Assembly: GCF_008001235.1 (NCBI RefSeq)
Contig: NZ_CP040751.1
Location: 3,413,501-3,477,500 of the forward strand
Source of the DNA: Salidesulfovibrio onnuriiensis
Lineage (GTDB): Bacteria; Desulfobacterota; Desulfovibrionia; Desulfovibrionales; Desulfovibrionaceae
Direction of reading: 5' to 3'
DNA length: 64,000 nt
How positions within the stretch are numbered: position 1 is the first letter of the stretch; each line of letters opens with the position of its first letter. The translations under genes were made by a program, and so were the position numbers. Below the pieces are notes generated by a model. It made no database searches. It saw only the letters and a program-made list of their open reading frames with translations, and was not told the origin of the DNA. Shown here in pieces: positions 28,665 to 36,660 of the stretch.

Positions 28665-30071
28665 ATGTCCAAAACCGTTTCCAGATTCGCCCCGAGCCCC
28701 ACGGGCTTCCTGCATATCGGCGGAGCACGGACCGCCCTGTTCGCATGGCTGCTGGCCAGGAGCGAGGGCGGCGAATTCGTGCTGCGCATCGAGGACACCG
28801 ACCGCGAACGCAGCACCCAGGAAGCCATCGACGCCATCATCGACGCCATGGCCTGGCTGGGCCTGGAGCACGACGGCGAAATCGTCTTCCAGAGCGGGAA
28901 CGCTGACCGCCACAACGAGGTCATCGACCAGCTCATCGCCAACGGCCACGCCTACTACTGCGACTGTACCAAGGAGCAGGTGGACGCCATGCGCGAACTG
29001 GCCATGAAGGAAGGCCGCAAGCCCAAGTACGACGGCACCTGCCGCGGCAAGAACCTGGGCCCCGGCGAGGGCCGCGTGGTGCGCCTCAGGGTTCCCGAAA
29101 GCGGTTCCACCGGCTTCAACGACATGGTCAAGGGCCCCATCAGCGTGGAAAACGTCGAGCTGGATGACATGATCCTGCGCCGCTCCGACGGCACCCCGAC
29201 CTACAACCTGGCCGTGGTGGTGGACGACCACGACATGGGCGTGACCAAGGTGCTGCGCGGCGACGACCACGTGAACAACACCCCGCGCCAGATCCTCATC
29301 TATCAGGCCATGGGCTGGGAAATCCCCCGCTTCGGCCATGTGCCCATGATCCTCGGCCCGGACAAGAAAAAGCTTTCCAAGCGCCACGGCGCGCTTTCGG
29401 TCATGGAATACGAAAAGATGGGCTACCTGCCCGAGGCGGTCATCAACTACCTGGTGCGTCTGGGCTGGTCCCATGGCGACCAGGAACTGTTCACCCGCGA
29501 GGAGCTCGTCGAGCACTTCAGCACGGACGGGCTGGGCAACTCGCCTTCCGTGTTCGACCTGACCAAGTTCGAGTGGGTCAACAGCCAGTACATGCAGCAG
29601 GCGGACCCTGAGCGCATCGCCGACATGGTCATGGACTTCCTGGAACGGGAAGTGGGCGCGGAGGAAGCCGCCAAGGTGGAACGCGACTACGTGGCCAGGG
29701 TGGTCCCCCTGCTCCAGCCCCGCGCCAAGTCCATCGTGGACATGGTGGAGCAGGCCCGCGTGTTTCTGGTGGACGTCAGCCACCTGCAGTACGACGAGGC
29801 GGCCGTCAAGAAGTTCCTGACCCCGGAGGCCAAGGCCATGCTTGAGGAGCTGCTGGAACGCTTCGAGGCAGTGGAGGAACTCACCCACGACTCGGTCGAG
29901 GAAGTCCTCAAGGGCTACGTCAACGAAAAGGGCCTCAAATTCAAGGACGTGGGTCAGCCGGTGCGCACCGCTGTTTCGGGCGGCGCCCCCAGCCCGGGCC
30001 TCTACGACATGCTGCCCGTGCTCGGCAAGGAACAGACCGTGGCCCGCATCAGGCGCGCCATCGAACTGTAG
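28665..30071 (+). CDS. gltX: Glutamyl-tRNA synthetase
   Basis: Class I aminoacyl-tRNA synthetase charging tRNA-Glu. It has the HIGH-type motif in FAPSPTGFLHIGGARTAL near the N-terminus and the KLSKRHG form of the KMSKS motif in the second half. The anticodon-binding C-terminal domain follows. It is 468 residues, normal. ATG 28665 has CAGGAG upstream and gives the canonical MSKTVSRFAPSPTG start. It ends at a strong terminator. Confidence 0.96.
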   Translation: MSKTVSRFAPSPTGFLHIGGARTALFAWLLARSEGGEFVLRIEDTDRERSTQEAIDAIIDAMAWLGLEHDGEIVFQSGNADRHNEVIDQLIANGHAYYCDCTKEQVDAMRELAMKEGRKPKYDGTCRGKNLGPGEGRVVRLRVPESGSTGFNDMVKGPISVENVELDDMILRRSDGTPTYNLAVVVDDHDMGVTKVLRGDDHVNNTPRQILIYQAMGWEIPRFGHVPMILGPDKKKLSKRHGALSVMEYEKMGYLPEAVINYLVRLGWSHGDQELFTREELVEHFSTDGLGNSPSVFDLTKFEWVNSQYMQQADPERIADMVMDFLEREVGAEEAAKVERDYVARVVPLLQPRAKSIVDMVEQARVFLVDVSHLQYDEAAVKKFLTPEAKAMLEELLERFEAVEELTHDSVEEVLKGYVNEKGLKFKDVGQPVRTAVSGGAPSPGLYDMLPVLGKEQTVARIRRAIEL

Positions 30072-30109
30072 TTCCACCCCGTCCGGGCCGTCAGTCCCGT
30101 AAATATCAG

Positions 30110-30145
30110 ACCGGAAGTGTTCGCCGAGCACTTCCGGTTCTTTTT
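30110..30145 (+). terminator. Terminator after gltX
   Basis: ACCGGAAGTG pairs with CACTTCCGGT and is followed by TCTTTTTG. Confidence 0.9.
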
Positions 30146-30242
30146 GTCCTTTGATCTCAAAGAGCTCCAAAAGCACAAACGGACATATAATTATCTGATA
30201 TCGCGATCAAAAATTTAAATGTGAAAAAAATAACAAATTGTC

Positions 30243-30258
30243 TTGATTAATCAATCAA
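30243..30258. promoter_or_regulatory. TTGAT/ATCAA repeat upstream of the alcohol dehydrogenase
   Basis: TTGATTAATCAATCAA contains the perfect 12-bp palindrome TTGATTAATCAA. The half sites resemble FNR-type boxes but the spacing (2 or 6 instead of 4) is wrong, so it is only a possible operator. The surrounding 30180-30260 is AT-rich. Confidence 0.3.
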
Positions 30259-30334
30259 AGGGTGCAAATGGTGAATCAGGAGAAGATGAAATTTTTCTCC
30301 ATCCAGTATTCACACGGAACCAAAGGAGTCCGAC

Positions 30335-31534
30335 ATGTGGGAACGCAATACTGACATACACCGCATTTGCGAAATACGAGTCGCCTCGAGAATCTACTTC
30401 GGCTGCGGAGCCATCGCCAAGATGCGCGACATCGCCGGGGAGATGAAGCAGCGGGGCATGAACACCGTGCTGTGCATAACCGGCAGGAACGCCTACCGGG
30501 CCACCGGAGCCTGGGATGTGGTCACCGCCGCCCTGGGCGAACAGGGCCTGGACATCGCGCACTACGACGGCGCCACCCCGAACCCCACCGTGGATCAGGT
30601 AAACGAGGCTGCGGCTCTCGGCCGCGAGGCCGGCGCCCAGGTCGTCCTGGCCATCGGCGGCGGCAGCCCCATCGACACGGGCAAGAGCGCCGCCATCCTG
30701 CTCGCCAATCCCGGAAGAAGCGCACAGCAGCTCTACCGGGGCGAATTCGCGCCCACCGAAGCCCTGCCCCTGGTGGCCATCAACCTCACCCACGGCACGG
30801 GAACCGAGGCCAACCGCTTTGCCGTGGCCACGGACCTCGAAACCCAGCACAAGCCGGCCATCGCCTACGACTGCATCTATCCCTGGATCTCCATTGACGA
30901 CCCGGCGCTGATGACCAGCCTTTCCCGGCATCAGACCCTGGCCACGTCCGTGGATGCGGTCAACCACGTCATCGAGGCGGCCACGACCATTGCGGCGTCG
31001 CCCTTCTCCATACTCACGGCCCGGGAAACCATCCGGCTGGTGGCGGAACACCTGCCCGCCGCGCTCGAGGATCCCGAGGACCTCCAGGCCAGGTACTGGC
31101 TGCTCTACGCCTCCATGCTGGCTGGCACCTCGTTCGACAACGGCCTGCTGCACTTCACCCACGCCCTGGAGCATCCGCTCAGCGCGGTCCGGCCCGAGCT
31201 CTCGCACGGCATAGGACTCGGCGTGCTGCTGCCCTCCATCATCAAGGTCATCTACCCCGATTGCGCCGAAGTCCTGGCCGACATCCTGGCCCCCATCGCC
31301 GGGGACCTTTCCGGCACACCGGACGAAGCTGACGCAGCGGCGCTCGGCGTGCAGTCCTGGCTGGAATCCATCGGCCTGACCGAACGCCTCGGCGACATCG
31401 GCTTCAGCCAGGACCAGGTCCCGCAACTGACGCGGCTTGCCTTCGACACCCCGTCCCTGGGCACCCTGCTGGGTTGCGCGCCGGTCCCGGCCACGGAATC
31501 CGTGGTCGGTGAAATATACTCAAGCTCCTTCTAA
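30335..31534 (+). CDS. Iron-containing (group III) alcohol dehydrogenase
   Basis: NAD(P)-dependent alcohol/aldehyde oxidoreductase. The 399-residue protein has the nucleotide-binding AIGGGSPIDTGKSAAIL and metal-ligand regions SVDAVNHVIEA, HFTHALEHPLS and LSHGIGLGVLLP, where Asp and three His normally bind Fe2+. In sulfate reducers such enzymes oxidise ethanol or other alcohols as electron donors; the substrate cannot be read from sequence. AAAGGAG precedes the ATG. It is a single-gene unit. Confidence 0.9.
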   Translation: MWERNTDIHRICEIRVASRIYFGCGAIAKMRDIAGEMKQRGMNTVLCITGRNAYRATGAWDVVTAALGEQGLDIAHYDGATPNPTVDQVNEAAALGREAGAQVVLAIGGGSPIDTGKSAAILLANPGRSAQQLYRGEFAPTEALPLVAINLTHGTGTEANRFAVATDLETQHKPAIAYDCIYPWISIDDPALMTSLSRHQTLATSVDAVNHVIEAATTIAASPFSILTARETIRLVAEHLPAALEDPEDLQARYWLLYASMLAGTSFDNGLLHFTHALEHPLSAVRPELSHGIGLGVLLPSIIKVIYPDCAEVLADILAPIAGDLSGTPDEADAAALGVQSWLESIGLTERLGDIGFSQDQVPQLTRLAFDTPSLGTLLGCAPVPATESVVGEIYSSSF

Positions 31535-31585
31535 CACGCCGGAAACGGGGTCGACGCAGCCGTCCCCCCGCTCCGGAAGTCTCAG

Positions 31586-31618
31586 GGCCCCGACTTCGGT
31601 CGGGGCCTCATTGTTTCC
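31586..31618 (+). terminator. Terminator after the alcohol dehydrogenase gene
   Basis: GGCCCCGAC, a TTCG tetraloop and GTCGGGGCC make a 9-bp stem. The following TCATTGTTTCC is only a weak T tract. Confidence 0.65.
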
Positions 31619-31852
31619 GCGCTCCGCCAGCCGATTACAAGTCGGATCCGGGGCGTATAAACAAACGACTAGAACGCCACTCTCAAGGGCATGACCAAAC
31701 ACCCAGCGTGAAAAAAAATTTTATCTGTGCGCATTCCAAGAAAGGCTCAAGTGCAAGAAGCCAGAAAAATCCAAGGCCGACGTGTACAATGAAGTACACG
31801 AGGACTCGGATTTTTTGCAGCGACACAGCAATTGACCTTTATCGGCATGCGC

Positions 31853-31883
31853 AAAAAGCAAGGCCCCCAGAACAGGGGGCCTT
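31853..31883 (-). terminator. Leftward terminator with no assigned gene
   Basis: On the minus strand AAGGCCCCC, a six-base loop and GGGGGCCTT are followed by GCTTTTTG. rpmB already has its own terminator upstream, so this one probably ends a separate short leftward transcript. Confidence 0.7.
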
Positions 31884-32049
31884 GGCGGAGGAAGGAGAGG
31901 TGTCTACTGATGCTGTCTTGCGGTGCGGAGACTTTGCGCTATGTGCTCCACGAAGACAAAACAGGAAAAGCACAGCCCGTGCCAGGAAGGCACGAGACTG
32001 TTTTTTCAGGTAGTTAAGTGAAACCCTCTTCACAGGGAGGGAATTATTT

Positions 32050-32109
32050 GTGCAAAATAGAGAAATTCTATGTGCAACTGCACTTAATTTACGTGCAAAT
32101 ATGTGCAAG
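32050..32109. repeat. Four helically phased GTGCAA repeats
   Basis: GTGCAA occurs at 32050, 32072, 32093 and 32103, spaced 22, 21 and 10 bases, close to whole helical turns. One copy is part of GTGCA-AC-TGCAC. The same hexamer forms the dyads upstream of zraP. Confidence 0.55.
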
Positions 32110-32119
32110 TACGGAACGC

Positions 32120-32145
32120 AAAAAAGCCGCCGGTAAACCGACGGC
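32120..32145 (-). terminator. Terminator of rpmB
   Basis: On the minus strand GCCGTCGGT pairs with ACCGGCGGC (one mismatch) and is followed by TTTTTT. Confidence 0.8.
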
Positions 32146-32183
32146 CTTTCAGACACCCGGGGTGTCCGGAAAATTGTCCGTAG

Positions 32184-32396
32184 CTATTCGGCCTTGGCCT
32201 TGGCTACAGGCTTGACCACAGCGCCGTTGCGGATGCAACGGGTGCAGGCCTTGATGGTGGTAACCTGGCCGGAAGGCAGCTGGTGGCGGACCTTCTGCAG
32301 GTTGGGCATGAAGCGACGGCGGGTCTTGATGTGAGAGTGGGACACGTTGTTACCCGTGGCCGGACCTTTACCGCATATATCGCAAACTTGGGACAT
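32184..32396 (-). CDS. rpmB: 50S ribosomal protein L28
   Basis: Large-subunit ribosomal protein. The 70-residue sequence begins [22 protein letters not shown] and has [13 protein letters not shown] and the second pair ACTRCIRNG, so it is the zinc-binding form with two CxxC pairs. It is divergent from the DUF177-rpmF operon, an arrangement I recall from Desulfovibrio genomes, and has its own terminator. Confidence 0.97.
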   Translation of the reverse strand: MSQVCDICGKGPATGNNVSHSHIKTRRRFMPNLQKVRHQLPSGQVTTIKACTRCIRNGAVVKPVAKAKAE

Positions 32397-32527
32397 GGCG
32401 ACCTCCTCGCGTATTAAACCGAAATGTTTTGCTTTTCTTATTTCTGCCGTTCAGGATGGGGAAGTCCCTCCCAACGGCGGAGGAGTTTCTTTAGCCCCTC
32501 GGAACTTAAAAGGCAAGGGTTTTTTTC

Positions 32528-32555
32528 TTGACAAGAGAAAAAGTTCCCATATAGG
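32528..32555 (+). promoter_or_regulatory. Promoter of the DUF177-rpmF-plsX-fab operon
   Basis: TTGACA (32528-32533) and TATAGG (32550-32555) are separated by 16 bases, about 45 bp before the DUF177 start. Confidence 0.6.
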
Positions 32556-32602
32556 AATCTCCGGTTGCCCGTGACGGGCAGGAAAACCATGGAGCGATTT
32601 CA

Positions 32603-33136
32603 ATGTCCGAACTCTGGATTGCACTGAGCGATATCCCGGCGGATGGCCGGGAATTTTCTTTTGCGGATCAGTCCATCTGGCAAGCCAGATGGAAGGAGTT
32701 CGGTATTGCCGCATCTCCAGGCGAACGCGACCTTGTGGCCGAAGTGACCATTCTGCCGCAGGGGGAAAACGCCGCCCTGGTGCGCGGCACCCTGAAGGGT
32801 TCCGTGAGCATGCCCTGCGACCGCTGCGCAGCGCCGCACGAGATTGATGTGGATATCGACTTTGATATCTATGAGGAATTGACTGCGGATGTAGACGAAG
32901 TGGAAGCCGAGGAAACCCGGATCCGCAAGAACGACTACGGAGTCGTCGAGCTGGACATGGGGGCGCTGCTCTGGGAAGAGCTGGCCCTGGCCCTGCCCGT
33001 GAAGCCGTTGTGCCGCGAGGATTGCAAGGGCCTGTGCCCCGGCTGCGGCCGCGACCTCAACACAGAGGAATGCGCCTGCGACCGGGATGATGGCGATCCA
33101 AGGCTTGCAGTCTTCCGCGATTTGAAGATAAAGTAG
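32603..33136 (+). CDS. YceD/DUF177 family protein
   Basis: Protein conserved next to rpmF in most bacteria and thought to be linked to 23S rRNA accumulation. The 177-residue sequence has the MPCDRCAAPHEIDVDIDFD segment in the middle and a C-terminal cysteine cluster (CREDCKGLCPGCGRDLNTEE), typical of the family and probably metal-binding. It is the first gene of the fatty-acid operon. Confidence 0.88.
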   Translation: MSELWIALSDIPADGREFSFADQSIWQARWKEFGIAASPGERDLVAEVTILPQGENAALVRGTLKGSVSMPCDRCAAPHEIDVDIDFDIYEELTADVDEVEAEETRIRKNDYGVVELDMGALLWEELALALPVKPLCREDCKGLCPGCGRDLNTEECACDRDDGDPRLAVFRDLKIK

Positions 33137-33206
33137 CGCCCCGCGGCCGAGAGGCCCGGCAAATTTACAGACAATATGTGGGATTCGTTCCCAGAGGAGA
33201 TGTATC

Positions 33207-33383
33207 ATGGCAGTCCCCAAGAAAAAGACTTCCCGTTCCCGCAAAGGCATGCGCCGCGCACACGACCAGATCGCCACCCCCAACGTGGTGTACTGCGAGT
33301 GCGGCGAACCCATGCTGCCCCATCGCGCCTGCGATTCCTGCGGCAGCTACAAGGGCCGTCAGGCTCTGAACAAAGATGCCTAG
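33207..33383 (+). CDS. rpmF: 50S ribosomal protein L32
   Basis: Large-subunit ribosomal protein of 58 residues, easily missed because of its size. It begins MAVPKKKTSRSRKGMRRAHD and has the zinc pair CECGEPMLPHRACDSCG. AGAGGAG lies ahead of the ATG at 33207. Its last eight bases overlap the plsX start, so the two are translationally coupled. The DUF177-rpmF-plsX order is widely conserved. Confidence 0.96.
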   Translation: MAVPKKKTSRSRKGMRRAHDQIATPNVVYCECGEPMLPHRACDSCGSYKGRQALNKDA

Positions 33384-34425
33384 CAAACAACCGCGTATAG
33401 CTGTTGATGCAATGGGGGGGGATTTTGGCCCCCATATTGTCGTGCCGGCCGCCATTGATGCGGCGCGGCACGGCATTGCCATTGCTCTCGTGGGTGACGA
33501 GGCCAGGATTCAGGCGGAGCTCTCCCGGCTCGACACCGCGGGTCTGGACATCGAGATTGTCCCGGCCAGCCAGGTTGTCGAGATGGAAGACAAGCCTGCC
33601 GACGCCTTGCGCCGCAAAAAGGACTCCTCCATTCAGGTGGCTTGCCGCTACGTGAAGGAGGGTCATGCCGACGGCGTGGTCAGCGCGGGCAATTCCGGGG
33701 CCACCGTGGCCTGCGGAATGTTCATCCTTGGCCGCATCAAGGGCGTGCAGCGCCCTGCCCTGGCAGGCGTCCTGCCCACGGAAAAAAAGCCCTGCGTTCT
33801 CATCGACGTGGGCGCCAACGTGGATTCCCGCCCGGAGCACCTGCTCCAGTTCGGGCTCATGGCCGACGTCCTGGCCCGCTGCGTGCTGGGCTTTGAAAAG
33901 CCCTCGGTAGGCATCCTCTCCATCGGGGAGGAGGAAGGCAAGGGCAACGCCACGGTCAAGGAAGCGTTCGACCTTTTCCGGGATTCACAACTCAATTTCA
34001 TCGGCAACGTCGAAGGTCGCGACATATTCACGGGCGACGTGGATGTGGTGGTTTGCGACGGCTTTGTCGGTAACATCGCACTCAAGCTTTCCGAAGGGCT
34101 GGCGCATTCCATGGGTAAGATCATGAAGCGCGAGCTGAAAAGCAGCTGGCTCTCCAAGCTGGGGGCCCTGCTCTCCTTCCGTGCGTTCCGCCGCTTCAAG
34201 AAGGTGGTGGACTACGCCGAATACGGGGGAGCCCCGCTGCTGGGCCTCAAGGGCATTGCCGTGGTCTGCCACGGCAAGAGCAACCCCAAGGCCATGACAA
34301 ATGCCATTCTCGTGGCGGCGCGTTACGTGAGCAACAAGGCCCACGAACATCTCGCCACGGAGCTTGAGACTCACCGAGCCCTGTCCGAAAAGGCCGCCAG
34401 CACGGAAAAGTCCTCGGCCGCCTGA
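33376..34425 (+). CDS. plsX: Phosphate acyltransferase PlsX
   Basis: Makes acyl-phosphate from acyl-ACP for phospholipid synthesis at the inner face of the membrane. The 349-residue protein starts RIAVDAMGGDFGPHIVVPAA and has VSAGNSGATVACGMF, LIDVGANVDSRPEHLLQF and NFIGNVEGRDI, all family markers. The start lies inside rpmF. It begins the lipid-synthesis part of the operon. Confidence 0.96.
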   Translation: MPSKQPRIAVDAMGGDFGPHIVVPAAIDAARHGIAIALVGDEARIQAELSRLDTAGLDIEIVPASQVVEMEDKPADALRRKKDSSIQVACRYVKEGHADGVVSAGNSGATVACGMFILGRIKGVQRPALAGVLPTEKKPCVLIDVGANVDSRPEHLLQFGLMADVLARCVLGFEKPSVGILSIGEEEGKGNATVKEAFDLFRDSQLNFIGNVEGRDIFTGDVDVVVCDGFVGNIALKLSEGLAHSMGKIMKRELKSSWLSKLGALLSFRAFRRFKKVVDYAEYGGAPLLGLKGIAVVCHGKSNPKAMTNAILVAARYVSNKAHEHLATELETHRALSEKAASTEKSSAA

Positions 34426-34451
34426 TCCGGGACGGGCACAACCCCACCCGA

Positions 34452-35438
34452 ATGATGAACAACGACATCGTGATCCGCGGTTTCGGCCGCTACGCACCCG
34501 AGAATGTTCTGACCAACGCCGACCTCGAAAAGATGGTCGACACCTCCGACGAATGGATCGTCACCCGTACCGGGGTCAAGGAACGACGTATCGTTTCCGA
34601 GGGCCAGTTCACCAGCGACCTGGCCACCGAGGCGGCCAGGATGGCGCTGAAGAACGCCGGAATGGAAGCCGACGAAATCACCCATATCATTGTCGGGACC
34701 TTTACCCCGGACCACCTGGTTCCCTCCTGCGCCTGTTCCGTGGAGCAGAAGCTGGGCATCAAGGAAAAGGCGGCCTTCGACATCGCCGCCGCCTGCTCCG
34801 GATTCCTCTATGCACTGGAAATGGGCCGCGCCCTGCTGACCCTGCACCCCGAAGCCAAGATCCTGGCCATCGGCGCTGAAGTGGTCACCCACCGCGTCAA
34901 CTTCACGGACCGCACCACCTGCGTGCTGTTCGGCGACGGCGCGGGAGCCGCGGTGCTCACCAAGGGCGGCCAGGGCCCCAAGCTCATGGACGTGAAACTG
35001 GCCACTGACGGCAACCTGGGCTCCCTGCTCACGGTTTCCGGCGGCGGCTGCGCCTCCACCTACAAGCCGGGCGACACCATCCGCGACGATTATTTCGTAA
35101 TGCTTCAGGGGCGCGAGGTCTTCAAGCATGCGGTGCGCTCCATGACCTCCATCTGCAACGAAATTCTGGAGGCCAACGGGCTGACCAACAAGGACGTGGA
35201 CGTGCTGCTGCCCCACCAGGCGAACTGGCGCATCATCGATGCCGTGGGCCGCAAGTTCGAAATCGAACCCGAAAAGGTCTATTCCAATGTGGACCGTTTC
35301 GGGAACACCTCGGCGGCCTCGGTTCCACTGGCCCTGTCCGAGGCCGTGGACACCGGATTCATCAAGGACGGCGACCTGGTGATGCTGACCTCCTTCGGCG
35401 GCGGTTTCACCTGGGCATCGGCCTTGCTGCAATTTTAA
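34452..35438 (+). CDS. fabH: Beta-ketoacyl-ACP synthase III
   Basis: Starts fatty-acid chains by condensing acyl-CoA with malonyl-ACP. The catalytic triad is visible as Cys115 (AAACSGF), His (LLPHQANWRI) and Asn (FGNTSAAS). It is 328 residues. Two ATGs (34452 and 34455) are adjacent. It is 26 bases downstream of plsX. Confidence 0.96.
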   Translation: MMNNDIVIRGFGRYAPENVLTNADLEKMVDTSDEWIVTRTGVKERRIVSEGQFTSDLATEAARMALKNAGMEADEITHIIVGTFTPDHLVPSCACSVEQKLGIKEKAAFDIAAACSGFLYALEMGRALLTLHPEAKILAIGAEVVTHRVNFTDRTTCVLFGDGAGAAVLTKGGQGPKLMDVKLATDGNLGSLLTVSGGGCASTYKPGDTIRDDYFVMLQGREVFKHAVRSMTSICNEILEANGLTNKDVDVLLPHQANWRIIDAVGRKFEIEPEKVYSNVDRFGNTSAASVPLALSEAVDTGFIKDGDLVMLTSFGGGFTWASALLQF

Positions 35439-35469
35439 CACAAATTTAAAACAGCCATTTGCCACAGGT

Positions 35470-35498
35470 TTGCAGTAAAGAGCGGATTGGTATATTGG
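35470..35498 (+). promoter_or_regulatory. Possible internal promoter before fabG
   Basis: TTGCAG (35470-35475) and TATTGG (35493-35498) are 17 bases apart in the 102-bp fabH-fabG gap. Confidence 0.35.
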
Positions 35499-35540
35499 AT
35501 TCGATCAACTGCTCAAACCACAGCAAGAGGATTGTAACGA

Positions 35541-36284
35541 ATGAGTGATCTTCCCAAAGTTGCGTTCGTCACCGGCGGTTCCCGCGGGATCGGCCGTTCG
35601 ATCGCAGAGCGGTTGGCAAGCGACGGTTTCGAGGTCTGGTTCACCTATGTGAGCCGCCCCGAAAAAGCCGAAGAAGTCGTGGCCGCCATCGAAGCGAAGG
35701 GCGGCAGGGCCAAGGCCTTCAAGCTCGACTCCGCCGACCGTGACGCCATTGCCGCGTTCTTCAAGGACGAGGTCAAGGGCAAGGTTCATCTGGAAGTGCT
35801 GGTCAACAACGCGGGCATCACCCGCGACGGCCTGCTTATGCGCATGAAGGACGAGGACTGGGACAAGGTCATCGAGATCAACCTGACCGGCTGTTTCGCG
35901 TTCCAGCGCGAGGCTGCGAAGATCATGTCCAAGCAGCGCAGCGGCCGCATCGTGAACGTCACTTCCGTGGTGGGCCAGATGGGCAACGCCGGGCAGGCCA
36001 ACTACTGCGCCGCCAAGGCGGGCCTCATCGGCATGACCAAGTCCACCGCGCGCGAACTGGCCGGACGCGGCGTCACCGTCAATGCGGTGGCCCCGGGCTT
36101 CATCCAGACAGACATGACTGCGGAGCTCCCGGAAAAGGCCGTGGAGGCCATGCTTTCGCAGATCCCGTTGAACCGTCTCGGCGAATCCGAAGATATTGCC
36201 GCTGCCGTTTCCTATCTCGCCGGTCCCGGCGGTGGGTACGTCACGGGCCAGGTCCTGGCCGTGAACGGCGGCATGTACATGTAA
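35541..36284 (+). CDS. fabG: 3-oxoacyl-ACP reductase
   Basis: Reduces 3-oxoacyl-ACP with NADPH in chain elongation. It is a classical 247-residue short-chain dehydrogenase: cofactor loop [16 protein letters not shown], catalytic Ser (VNVTSVVG) and YxxxK (NYCAAKAG). The C-terminus [13 protein letters not shown] is typical of FabG. It lies between fabH and acpP. Confidence 0.95.
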   Translation: MSDLPKVAFVTGGSRGIGRSIAERLASDGFEVWFTYVSRPEKAEEVVAAIEAKGGRAKAFKLDSADRDAIAAFFKDEVKGKVHLEVLVNNAGITRDGLLMRMKDEDWDKVIEINLTGCFAFQREAAKIMSKQRSGRIVNVTSVVGQMGNAGQANYCAAKAGLIGMTKSTARELAGRGVTVNAVAPGFIQTDMTAELPEKAVEAMLSQIPLNRLGESEDIAAAVSYLAGPGGGYVTGQVLAVNGGMYM

Positions 36285-36322
36285 CCAGAACACAAAAAAA
36301 CCACCTTATATTGGAGGGGAAA

Positions 36323-36556
36323 ATGTCCGACGTAGCATCCAAAGTGAAAGACATCATTGTTGACCAGCTCGGCGTGAGCGCTGATGAAGTTGTTGAAAAC
36401 GCAGCCTTTGTTGAAGACCTGGGCGCAGACTCCCTGGACCTGACCGAACTGATCATGGCCATGGAAGAAGAATTCGACATCGAAATCGATGACGAAGAAG
36501 CCCAGAAAATCCTCAAGGTCAGCGACGCCGTCAACTTCATCGAAAAGAACAAGTAG
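36323..36556 (+). CDS. acpP: Acyl carrier protein
   Basis: Carries growing acyl chains on a phosphopantetheine arm. The 77-residue acidic protein has the attachment serine in [14 protein letters not shown] 36323 follows a strong GGAGGGG. It lies between fabG and fabF, with a long hairpin right behind it. Confidence 0.98.
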   Translation: MSDVASKVKDIIVDQLGVSADEVVENAAFVEDLGADSLDLTELIMAMEEEFDIEIDDEEAQKILKVSDAVNFIEKNK

Positions 36557-36578
36557 TTCGGCTACAGCTACCGCGAAT

Positions 36579-36631
36579 GATAGTGAGCGTCTTATAACCC
36601 TCCCTGGGGCGTAAGACGCTCGTTTGCTATC
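36579..36631 (+). other. Long hairpin between acpP and fabF
   Basis: GAGCGTCTTA (36585-36594) pairs perfectly with TAAGACGCTC (36612-36621), and an outer GATAG/CTATC pairing extends it. There is no T tract, so it is more likely an RNA-processing or stability element than a terminator. Confidence 0.6.
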
Positions 36632-36660
36632 AAGAACCCCAACCAAGCGAGACAGGACGT

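Larger units (their letters stand above)
31608..32183. other. Noncoding interval with multiple hairpins and GTGCAA repeats
   Basis: About 575 bases without a convincing gene. It holds a 7-bp hairpin CGTGTAC/GTACACG inside an outer AAAAATCC/GGATTTTT pairing (about 31767-31816), a minus-strand terminator at 31853-31883, a hairpin CGTGCC/GGCACG near 31978-31993 followed by a T run at 32001-32006, four GTGCAA repeats (32050-32108) and the rpmB terminator. A leftward open frame here has a plausible GTG but no ribosome site and no recognisable similarity. Confidence 0.6.

Noticed and set aside
30220..30235. CRP/HcpR-like site TGTGA-N6-TAACA
   Set aside because: One half site is imperfect and it lies in a poly-A-rich stretch where chance matches are likely.
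30243..30258. FNR box upstream of the alcohol dehydrogenase
   Set aside because: Half sites are right but spacing is 2 or 6 rather than 4; kept only as a possible operator.
31839..32156. Leftward open frame in the noncoding interval
   Set aside because: The only plausible start (GTG near 32026) has no ribosome site, the frame runs through a terminator and it has no family similarity.
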